This document shows positions 55,330-64,000 of a stretch of 64,000 nt of DNA, piece by piece. Every line of letters starts with the position of its first letter. The stretch's first letter is position 1. The position numbers were made by a program, and so were the translations under genes. Under the pieces are notes generated by a model. It made no database searches, was not told where the DNA came from, and saw nothing but the letters and a program-made list of their open reading frames with translations. The DNA is from Timema cristinae (Eukaryota > Arthropoda > Insecta > Phasmatodea > Timematidae). The DNA is taken from assembly GCA_039000515.1 (NCBI GenBank), contig JBCFYV010000012.1:120224056-120288055 (forward strand), written 5' to 3'.

Positions 55330-55766
55330 CGTACAATAAAAATATACAAATTGTTAACAAAATTAAAGTTTCTCTTTTTCTTACTTTACTATATGATCAT
55401 ATGTAGAATACATTAAAGCTGATTAGACACTATACCCGAATTCCGGATATTAGAAAGCTAAACACGTAATTATTTTAAATACATATTATTTTGGCACCGC
55501 TTCGTACTACCCGGCTGGTTTTTTTGCACTTAAATGGTGTGGGAAGGAGAATGTTAGATTAAATGTACCCTCATTTACGCGGAGGAAGAGAAAAAAAGCC
55601 ATTTAGAACAAAAAAACTTAGTACACATTACTAGGATTTGAATGCAAATTGACATCACGACCTTAATTTATTTAGCACCACGTCTTACTACCCGTTCAGG
55701 TTATACGCTTAAGTACTAATTACACTAATCGTTTAGGAATTGGGAAGGTTGAATTTAGAGGGAGTA
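55330..55766. repeat. Segmental duplication, copy 2
   Basis: Co-linear with 51186-51648 with scattered substitutions and small indels. It stops inside the SINE-B body, so the SINE-B piece at 55672-55766 is cut at exactly the duplication end. Confidence 0.88.
55672..55766 (-). mobile_element. tRNA-derived SINE-B, copy 4, truncated
   Basis: Only the 3' module (inverse, CACGTCTTACTACCCGTTCA) and part of the body remain; head lost at the duplication boundary. Confidence 0.85.
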
Positions 55767-55858
55767 ATCCAAACGATTATTTTCTTAAGTTTGTGTTTCA
55801 ATGATGTAAAATCTGTTAATAAATTAAAACAAATGGTTTGACAAATGGATACATGGTA

Positions 55859-55859
<1 letters not shown>

Positions 55860-55898
<39 letters not shown>

Positions 55899-56162
55899 GC
55901 ACCGCGTCTTACTACCCATTCGGGTTGTACGCACTTACGTTAATGTGTAATGGTAGGGTGATTGTCAGATGAAATGGAGGACCTACAGTTTAACGTGGAA
56001 TCCGAACCACGGTGGAGGCCTGGCATTCCCCACATTCACAAGATGTCTTGTCAGAGGTGAAGGAAGGGTTTGATAATCAGATCAATCTTTGCCGGTACCG
56101 AGGATTGAACCCCGGCCGCCAGCACAGAAGTCTGACACGTTACCCTAGACCACCAGGTCACC
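55860..56162 (-). mobile_element. tRNA-derived SINE-A, copy 11
   Basis: Complete minus-strand copy with (ATT)n tail. A perfect 12-bp TSD GATACATGGTAA lies at 55848-55859 and 56163-56174. The 82-codon frame across it is not a gene. Confidence 0.95.
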
Positions 56163-56344
56163 GATACATGGTAACTTTTCCTAGCTGTCAGGTACCACCT
56201 CTCCTACCAGGGATGTCCTATATATACTGTATTTTAAGAAAACCTAAGGTGAGCACCTAAAAATCTTTTTTTATGCTTTTACTTAATATATATTGGTCTT
56301 CCGTCTTGACGCGGGTGATCTACGATTCGTGAGTTATTTTGTTG

Positions 56345-56585
56345 TGACCGCGTCTTACTACACGTCCGTGTTACACGAATGTGAACCAACTACCCATGCT
56401 AATATCTTAAGGATGATAAAGGTTGGATTTTATGAGGAAGTGTATCATCATTTATGTGAAGGGAAAGTGAAAATACTAATTAGGAAAAATAACTCAACCA
56501 GAATTCAAACTTCGATCTCCCCATCATGGTCAGTACAGCCTATTGCGAAAGTGACGCCTTAGACCAGTCAACCACCGAGGCGGGA
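56345..56585 (-). mobile_element. tRNA-derived SINE-C, copy 7
   Basis: Minus strand: head CCTCGGTGGTTGACTGGTCT, variable arm, decayed B box (GAAGTTTGAATTCTGG), body and 3' module (inverse GCGTCTTACTACACGTCCG). Confidence 0.85.
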
Positions 56586-57460
56586 ATTTGAAATGTTAAT
56601 AAGGTATTTAATGACTGGCCAAGTATGTGCTGTAGAATATGGTAGCAATTCGTTTTCTCTTTAAATTTATCACTAAGGAGAAATCTAAACCTTAAAACCA
56701 ATACACCGAACCCTGGTAGCCAGAAATTCTGGACAATTCAAAAACACTTTTAGGAAAACGGGAGGAACAGATTAAGTCAAATGAAATATATTTTATTGGT
56801 TACTAAGCTGAGAGTTAAAAGAGAATTGCAATAAACAGCGATATCTGATAATAAATACTTAATAGTTACATGTTGTAGTCAACACAATGTGTTTCCCTGT
56901 AACTACAAATAATTACAGAACATATCACGTGTTATACATCAGTTAAATAAATGAACCATTGATTAAATTTATTCAACTGTAATTTAAAATTCGAGAAAAT
57001 GCTGTATACATGTATTCCCCTCCGGTTAATCCGAATTTTCGCTCACCCAAACAAGCTTCGGTCCCAGTTGGTTCGGATTAACAAGGGTCTAGTGTGGATT
57101 TTAAAAGACCGCCAACTTGAGCCGGGCACTCCCAACTGACAATGCATACATAATATGTTGGTCTAATGATATATCAAGATTAGGATCGTAATATATTTTA
57201 ACCAGACGAACCCTGAGGTATTGAAACAGCCCCCTATGATCCAGACAGGAGGTGACCTTGATCTCAGTAAGGGTTGAAACAGATTTAGATGCGGCACATA
57301 AAGAAACTGTTCTTTTCAATTCACTGGTGGAAGGGGGTGGAGTCAGCTAGACACACACATGCCGACACTTTCAGACAGACTCGCACACACTCAAGAAAAC
57401 GTTTTACAAAGATCTTACTACGGCGTGCACGCCCACAAAAAATGAGGTGAAGTAGGTCTG
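56586..57460. other. No gene; Tigger-type terminal relic at about 57020-57092
   Basis: TTCGGATTAACAAGGGTCTA near 57070 resembles the end of a Tigger element, with CGGTTAATCCGAATTTTCGC inverted to it ~50 bp upstream. The rest is AT-rich; minus frames near 57101-57319 have no motif. Confidence 0.4.
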
Positions 57461-57461
57461 G

Positions 57462-60052
57462 GTGTCTTGGTATAGGGTGGTTACCAAACACTTGTACACT
57501 GAATGTAAGGTGAGGGTAGGTCCGGGTGTCTGGTATAAGGGTGGTTACCAAACACTTGTACACTGATGTAAGGTGAGGGTAGGTCTGGGTGTCTTGGTAT
57601 AGGGTGGTTACCAAACACTTGTACACTGATGTAAGGTGAGGGTAGGTCCGGGTGTCTTGGTATAGGGTGGTTACCAAACACTTGTACACTGATGTAAGGT
57701 GAGGGTAGGTCTGGGTGTCTTGGTATAGGTGGTTACCAAACACTTGTACACTGATGTAAGGTGAGGGTAGGTCCGGGTGTCTTGTATAGGGTGGTTACCA
57801 AACACTTGTACGCTGATGTAAGGTGAGGGTAGGTCCGGGTGTCTTGGTATAGGGTGGTTACCAAACACTTGTACACTGATGTAAGGTGAGGGTAGGTCTG
57901 GGTGTCTTGGTATAGGGTGGTTACCAAACACTTGTACGCTGATGTAAGGTGAGGGTAGGTCTGGGTGTCTTGGTATAGGGTGGTTACCAAACACTTGTAC
58001 ACTGATGTAAGGTGAGGGTAGGTCCGGGTGTCTTGGTATAGGGTGGTTACCAAACACTTGTACCTGATGTAAGGTGAGGGTAGGTCTGGGTGCTTGGTAT
58101 AGGATGGTTACCAAACACTTGTACACTGATGTAAGGTGAGGGTAGGTCTGGGTGTCTTTGTATAGGGTGGTTACCAAACACTTGTACACTGATGTAAGGT
58201 GAAGGTAGGTCTGGGTGTCTTGGTATAAGGTGTTACCAAACACTTGTACACTGATGTAAGGTGAGGTAGGTCCAGGTGTCTTGGTATAAGGTAATTACCA
58301 AACACTTGTACACTGATGTAAGGTGAGGGTAGGTCCGGGTGTCTTGGTATAAGGTAATTACCAAACACTTGTACACTGATGTAAGGTGAGGGTAGGTCCA
58401 GGTGTCTTGGTATAAGGTGGTTACCAAACACTTGTACACTGATGTAAGGTGAGGGTAGGTCTGGTGTCTTGGTATAGGGTGGTTACCAAACACTTGTACA
58501 CTGATGTAAGGTGAGGGTAGGTCCGGGTGTCTTGGTATAGGTGGTTACCAAACACTTGTACACTGATGTAAGGTGAGGGTAGGTCCGGGTGTCTTGGTAT
58601 AAGGGTGGTTACCAAACACTTGTACACTGATGTAAGGTGAGGGTAGGTCCGGTGTCTTGGTATAAGGTAATTACCAAACACTTGTAACTGATGTAAGGTG
58701 AGGGTAGGTCCGGGTGTCTTGGTATAGGGTGGTTACCAAACACTTGTACACTGATGTAAGGTGAGGGTAGGTCCGGGTGTCTTGGTATAAGGTAATTACC
58801 AAACACTTGTACACTGATGTAAGGTGAGGGTAGGTTCAGGGTGTCTTGGTATAAGGTAATTACCAAACACTTGTACACTGATGTAAGGTGAGGGTAGGTC
58901 CGGGTGTCTTGGTATAGGTGGTTACCAAACACTTGTACACTGATGTAAGGTGAGGGTAGGTCCGGGTGTCTTGGTATAGGGTGGTTACCAAACACTTGTA
59001 CCTGATGTAAGGTGAGGGTAGGTCCGGGTGTCTTGGTATAGGGTGGTTACCAAACACTTGTACACTGATGTAAGGTGAGGGTAGGTCCGGGTGTCTTTGT
59101 ATAAGGTGGTTACCAAACACTTGTACGCTGATGTAAGGTGAGGGTAGGTCCGGGTGTCTTTGTATAGGGTGGTTACCAAACACTTGTACGCTGATGTAAG
59201 GTGAGGGTAGGTCCGGGTGTCTTGGTATAGGGTGGTTACCAAACACTTGTACACTGATGTAAGGTGAGGGTAGGTCTGGGTGTCTTTGTATAGGGTGGTT
59301 ACCAAACACTTGTACGCTGATGTAAGGTGAGGGTAGGTCCGGGTGTCTTTGTATAGGGTGGTTACCAAACACTTGTACGCTGATGTAAGGTGAGGGTAGG
59401 TCCGGGTGTCTTGGTATAGGGTGGTTACCAAACACTTGTCACTGATGTAAGGTGAGGGTAGGTCTGGGTGTCTTTGTATAGGGTGGTTACCAAACACTTG
59501 TACGCTGATGTAAGGTGAGGGTAGGTCTGGGTGTCTTTGTATAGGTGGTTACCAAACACTTGTACACTGATGTAAGGTGAGGGTAGGTCCGGGTGTCTTG
59601 GTATAGGGTGGTTACCAAACACTTGTACACTGATGTAAGGTGAGGGTAGGTCCGGGTGTCTTGGTATAGGGTGGTTACCAAACACTTGTACACTGATGTA
59701 AGGTGAGGGTAGGTCCGGTGTCTTGGTATAGGGTGGTTACCAAACACTTGTACACTGATGTAAGGTGAGGTAGGTCCGGGTGTCTTGGTATAGGGTGGTT
59801 ACCAAACACTTGTACACTGATGTAAGGTGAGGTAGGTCCGGGTGTCTTGGTATAAGGTGGTTACTAAACACTTGTACGCTGATGTAAGGTGAGGGTAGGT
59901 CCGGGTGTCTTGGTATAGGGTGGTTACCAAACACTTGTACACTGATGTAAGGTGAGGGTAGGTCCGGGTGGCTTGGTATAGGGTGGTTACTAAACACTTG
60001 TACACTGATGTAAGGTGAGGGTAGGTCTGGGTGTAATTGTATAGGGTGGTTA
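57462..60052. repeat. 63-bp minisatellite, about 41 units
   Basis: Units of GGTTACCAAACACTTGTACA, CTGATGTAAGGTGAGGGTAG and GTCCGGGTGTCTTGGTATAG plus GGT. Most units are identical apart from C/T at GTCYGGG, ACACTG or ACGCTG, and CTTGG or CTTTG. Many one-base losses (AGGGT to AGGT, TACAC to TAC) shift frames between units. Since 63 is divisible by three, all minus frames stay open for 60-190 codons (FGNHPIPRHPDLPSPYISVQ); these are not genes. Confidence 0.97.
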
Positions 60053-60534
60053 TAATAATTGTGAATGGTTCTGGAAATGAGTTGGTTATAAAAGTGGTTC
60101 CATAACGTTGCCACACGATGAGTCCTCTCAGCCCGGAACAGAAAGTCTCAGTTCAGCCAACTGAGTACGATATACATTGCTTCACCTTATGAAATATTGT
60201 TTTTAAATGATTAAAGGGAGGAGTGATAATTGCTATTGGTAATATGGGGACGCCCCGTGTCGAGCCGATTGCCTACTGCTGAGGGGGAGGGGGGTTAACA
60301 TCTGGTAGTAATTATCACAACAGTCTTACCGGGCCGAACTAGTCTGAGTGGAAATTCAAAGATCAGATCTCCAATGACAGTCCTGAAAGTTAAAAAAAAA
60401 TACTACTAGACCTTTTTTCATGTATTTTTCATCAGAGTCGAGTGAGATCAACCTTTTTGATTGTTTTCAAATCAATATGAGTTAGTCCACCAAATTAAAG
60501 ACAATGTCGTGCAGTGTTGCCAATTTAGTTTTTT
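60053..60534. other. No recognisable feature
   Basis: Nothing beyond short frames; GC moderate. Confidence 0.5.
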
Positions 60535-60782
60535 TTAATCACCGCGTCTTACTAAATCCTTTTGGTCTATACGCTTATGTATAAATCACGCTTATGGTTT
60601 TAGGGATCTTAAAGCTTATGTTTAGAGGAAATGGACCAGCATTTGAGTGGAGGGAGAGTTAAAATCATTTTGCGAAAAACTCATTACACCCAATCAAGAT
60701 TCGAAAACACCCCATATCCCCATCATCAGCAGTCTAGTACTGCGAGAGTAGCGCTTTAGACCATGCGGCCACCGAAGCAGGT
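60535..60782 (-). mobile_element. tRNA-derived SINE-C, copy 8
   Basis: Minus strand: head GGTGGCCGCATGGTCTAAAG, variable arm, decayed B box, body, and 3' module with a damaged hairpin (inverse GCGTCTTACTAAATCC). Confidence 0.88.
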
Positions 60783-60814
60783 AAGAAAATAATAATAATA
60801 ATAATATAACTTCA

Positions 60815-61130
60815 CGTGAGCCGCACTATTGGTGGACTAAAAGTCATCCTCATCTACACCGTATTCCTGGTGATGGGGAGTTAGTTGGTGGTTCAAATCC
60901 CGTCTGTCTGTCAGGGGTGGATATATATGTCTCACGATAATTTTGAGCGTATTGACTGATTTAATCCAAATTTGGCACAGTTTTTTTTCTACCTTTATAC
61001 AGATTCAGTTAGTTGGGGAAGAGAATCTAACATAGGGTTGGTGGGAAATCAACCCTTATTTATATATATATATATAATATATATATATATATAATATATA
61101 TATATATATATTATATAAACACGGCTACTA
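60815..61130. other. tRNA-like head relic and TA microsatellite
   Basis: 60890-60905 has GGTGGTTCAAATCCCG, a B-box-like word, preceded by a head-like GGTGGACTAAAAGTC. 61060-61125 is an interrupted (TA)n tract. No gene seen. Confidence 0.45.
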
Positions 61131-61564
61131 GTATTAATATTAATGTTTACCTTTTAGGACAATTCCCGTTACCCCGTACAGCTAAAAATTGGTAAGTATA
61201 TAGGCGCAAAATATTGTAATAAAATCAAACAAAACATAGGTTTTTCAATTATTATTTTTTTAGGGGAGGGAAGGTAAAATAACTGTGGGCCCCGCAGCCG
61301 AAGTATGCCCCAAGTCTGCTAAGGGTGGCCCTGGTTACCACAATACTTGACTCTAGAAAGAGTCCCCCAAGGCATGTCTTACGTCACAGACTTTCTATTA
61401 CCGAGTTAACAACAAGGACCTACTCATACAAAAACCTCGAACCAGAGCAATCAATATCAATCATAGAACGTGCGCATTTTAACATTTCCTTTCGCAAGTT
61501 TAGGTCTTGGAGGAATTGAGACAGGAGGGGTACTTGTCGACACGTCACTCTGGCCTGAAGCTGA
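61131..61564. other. No recognisable feature
   Basis: A 64-codon frame (61325-61519) has no motif. Confidence 0.45.
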
Positions 61565-61805
61565 ACATTTTATGGTAGAGGTTTCATATTGTTGAACCCC
61601 CGAGGAAGGGAATGTATTAGTAAAGGATACGGTTATAATACCAAGTTATTAAATATATCTGGTCTACAGCAGACCCTACGTTAGTGGCACGTTCAACCAC
61701 CAAGCGCTGAAGTCTATACGTTAGTGGGAGAAGAGAGCTGTAATCTCTGTTATTGCTCATTTGATAATGTTTCTGGTGTTAAGGTGTCTGCCAAGGAAGC
61801 TGAGA
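61565..61805 (+). repeat. Interspersed repeat family I, copy 2
   Basis: GTTCAACCACCAAGCGCTGA, AGTCTATACG, GAGCTGTAATCTCTGTTATT and TTTGATAATGTTTCTGGTGT match the inverse of 29750-29985 in order. Confidence 0.75.
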
Positions 61806-62027
61806 TATCGCCAATCAGAGGTTGCGCTTAGGTTAAATATTGACAAAACATTTACAGTACAATAGTTGAGTGTTTACTGGAATGAGCATAAAACTATGAT
61901 CTATGGATCTATACATATATAGACTTGTAAACATAGTTTAAAGGTTGACATTTTCTTTCTGAAAAGTAGAACAATCGACCAATTTCTGTTAATCCTTAAG
62001 AGTTAAAGGTCTGGAAACGAAAGGTAA

Positions 62028-62099
62028 CTGTTATAGGAGCGTAGAATGGATCTTTGTGAATAGAATGATGTTATTTAATAGGAGGTCACAACACATTGT
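62028..62099 (-). repeat. Single inverted unit of the 64-bp satellite
   Basis: The reverse complement reads TGTGTTGTGACCTCCTATTA, then ACATCATTCTATTCACAAAG, then ATCCATTCTACGCTCCTATA, then ACAG: one full unit plus a few bases. It keeps the CTCC insertion otherwise seen only in the divergent array unit near 661-710. Confidence 0.9.
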
Positions 62100-62945
62100 T
62101 TTGTTATTTGTATTTTCCTCCTCACCTTTGTGTTCTCCTTCTTCCAGACAGCTTCATCCAAGAACACAATAAGACCACTTGGATATTTGTTGTTTGGAAA
62201 TTTCTGACCACTCTGCTGACAAAGCACTTGACCAAGAATCGAACCCCAACGACCCCGTGAACGGTTACCTGATAAGATGTATATCTAAAGCCTTTTGCCC
62301 CCTAGACATAGGGGACGTTTTCGTACTTATAAATACTCAGATAAATTTGTAAAGGCATTTATCAGTTATCACGAAATTAAACAAGAGAAGTGACTTCTTC
62401 GAAAAATACTATGCACATTCACAAGACCTTTGTTTTAATCTTGGTTTTAAGAATTGTTAATGTCATCATTAAAAATTAAACTACTTTCAAAAAATGTTTT
62501 TGTTTGTATAAAGTAAAAGTATATTTTGTGATCTTTAAAACAATCAGTAATCTATTTAAAACAATTCATATGTCCATGAAGTTTATTTGATTGAAACCAC
62601 TTTCCTCAAATATTAAATATATAAAATAAGTAAAAATAATCATTACTAAACGTAATCAATGTTTCTTGTGTGTTAAAACCAACTCAATATTACGGAACCC
62701 TTAACATAACAACATGGACCTCCTTTGGAACCAACCATGGACCACCTTTTGTAACAGTGCAAGTTTTTTAATAAAGCATTTTTAAAATTCTATAAAAGAT
62801 TCTGTTCAAGAAATAACTAACCAGATACTTGCCAAATAGACCGTTGCACAATTTCCCAAATTTTGAAATTTCTAGTTCTTACCAAAAAATTATAAAAAAT
62901 AGTAAGGCCTTAAGTGGACCACGTCTGGCTCACCTACCTTATATC
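62100..62945. other. AT-rich spacer, no gene recognised
   Basis: 62225-62265 has AAGCACTTGACCAAGAATCG with CGAACCCCAACG, a weak inverted tRNA-like word. Near 62710 ACATGGACCTCCTTTGGAAC and CATGGACCACCTTTTGTAAC form a short direct repeat. Confidence 0.45.
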
Positions 62946-62964
62946 TCTTGTTTTTTTTGTTTTT

Positions 62965-63125
62965 TTTTATAGTACGTTTTACCTTCCATTCAGGCTACAC
63001 GCGTATTTATTTATACTACCCACATTTGCTTGGAGGGAGGGTGAAAATAAATTAGGGAAAACCACCCTATGTAGACCAAACCAGGATTCGAACTTTGATC
63101 TTCCCGTCAGACTCTGACCTCCAGC
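62965..63125 (-). mobile_element. tRNA-derived SINE-C, copy 9, degenerate
   Basis: Minus strand: body (inverse CCCACATTTGCTTGGAGGGA, GAAAATAAATTAGGGAAAAC), B box (inverse CAGGATTCGAACTTTG) and decayed head; 3' module damaged (inverse CGTTTTACCTTCCATTC). Confidence 0.75.
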
Positions 63126-63129
63126 AGAA

Positions 63130-63330
63130 TCCTCCTAGCTTGGCGCAGGACGCCGTAGTTTTTGCAGCTGCGCGCGCACCCTGGCGGACGCTCGGCGCGT
63201 GCGCGAGACAGACACGTGACTTGTAGAGACACGTGACCGGACCCTGACATATGGCCGGGGTAGTTTTATATTACTCCGAGGGCAGAGTGATCGTGGGAAA
63301 CTTGGTGGTTTATGTGAGCGTCGTGCAAGT
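63130..63330. promoter_or_regulatory. CpG-rich patch with two E-boxes
   Basis: GCAGCTGCGCGCGCACCC and GGACGCTCGGCGCGTGCGCG make it the most CpG-dense part of the window. CACGTG occurs at 63213 and 63230 inside an AGACACGTGAC direct repeat. TTTTATATTAC follows near 63262. A promoter is possible but no transcript is recognised next to it. Confidence 0.35.
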
Positions 63331-63568
63331 TTGCCAACTGTACAATCTGGAAACTACTTGTTCTATCATTTGAGCACCTGTATACTATAGTATTGGGATA
63401 TTAGTACCCGTACACAAACATGTGCAGCTAGAAACTGGAATTTTAAAATTTCTACTAGCTTTTTTTTTACAATTTATTAAAAATTGGCTCGTAAGAAATA
63501 AAGTTAAGTGATTTTTTTTCTGCTTTTTTGAAGTAAACAAAAGTGTTTGCGGGGTACTTTTACTAGTG

Positions 63569-63873
63569 GTCGGTGACCTGGTGGTCTAGGGGTAAGGTGT
63601 CAGACTTCTGTGTTGGTGGTCCGGGGTTCAATCCTCGTTCCCGGCACAGATTTATCTGATTACCAAACCCTTCCTTCACCTTTGACAAGACGTGTGTTAA
63701 TCATACCTTGTGAATGTGGGGAATGCCAGGCCTCCACCGTGGTTCGGATTCCACGTTAAACTGTAGGTCCTCCATTTCATCTCACAATCACCCTACCATT
63801 ACACATTAGCGTAAGTGCGTACAACCCGAATGGGTAGTAAGACGTGGTACTACTAATAATAATAATAATAATG
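63569..63873 (+). mobile_element. tRNA-derived SINE-A, copy 12
   Basis: Complete plus-strand copy with A and B boxes, body (with the GTGTGTTAATCATACC variant insert), hairpin ACCCGAATGGGT and (AAT)n tail. TSD TTACTAGTG at 63560-63568 and 63874-63882. Confidence 0.94.
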
Positions 63874-64000
63874 TTACTAGTGCACTGTAAAAATATGTAG
63901 ATGGGTTATCATTGAGGACCCAGAAGCTAGTATCACCGCTAGTTTAATAAGCATCCGTTGTTTTTAATGTTCATAACTAATAATTCTAGGATACTGAGTA

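Noticed and set aside
57321..60116. Many overlapping minus-strand frames of 60-191 codons with an FGNHPIPRHPDLPSPYISVQ-like repeat
   Set aside because: They are the 63-bp minisatellite read in three frames; the period is divisible by three and frames shift wherever a unit loses a base. No conserved start, domain or flanking exon.

Overview
The window is 64 kb of repeat-rich, gene-poor nuclear DNA from an invertebrate, most likely an arthropod and probably an insect. I cannot name the species. The reasons are many tRNA-derived SINEs with target-site duplications (TSDs), several families of eukaryotic DNA transposons (pogo/Tigger, hAT, PIF-Harbinger-like), non-LTR retrotransposon tails, long minisatellites, and no bacterial-style gene packing. 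I recognise no intact host protein-coding gene. Nearly all open frames come from transposons, tandem repeats whose period is divisible by three, or chance.

Layout. 1-1049 is a 64-bp satellite. 1141-8396 is a near-identical tandem duplication that looks like an assembly artefact: its middle (5029-5945) is a noisy, homopolymer-inflated copy of 1141-1940. It carries two copies of a ~950-bp palindrome and two copies of the 3' part of a pogo-like transposon. The complete pogo element lies at 6913-10080 and encodes a ~665-aa DDE transposase with a C-terminal PHD-type finger. 10.1-24 kb holds interspersed repeats, two hAT derivatives that keep the last transposase exon, and a decayed LINE. 24-47 kb is a dense mosaic of SINEs, foldback elements, LINE tails, 18-, 22-, 40-, 46- and 50-bp tandem arrays, and two Tigger-like non-autonomous elements. 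47.9-49.3 kb has GC-rich promoter-like DNA, an inverted repeat and a poly(A)-signal region. 49.4-50.5 kb is an old diverged array. 51-57 kb has a 450-bp segmental duplication, a 75-bp minisatellite and a TTAA-flanked element. 57.46-60.05 kb is a 63-bp minisatellite of about 41 units. The last 4 kb has a single inverted monomer of the 64-bp satellite, a CpG-rich patch and another SINE.

The most distinctive system is a modular SINE group. At least three tRNA-like heads (a Pro-like head, called SINE-A here, and two class-II or Leu-like heads, SINE-B and SINE-C) and two bodies all end in the same 3' module. That module is a small hairpin, ACCC-GAAC-GGGT, followed by GTAAGACGCGGTGCTA and, in SINE-A, an (AAT)n tail. 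Many copies have visible 9-14-bp TSDs, and some are 5'-truncated yet still flanked by TSDs. This fits copying by an unseen partner LINE that recognises the shared tail. Other tRNA-headed families lack this tail.

Family letters are local labels. All homology statements are from reading the sequence; no search was run.
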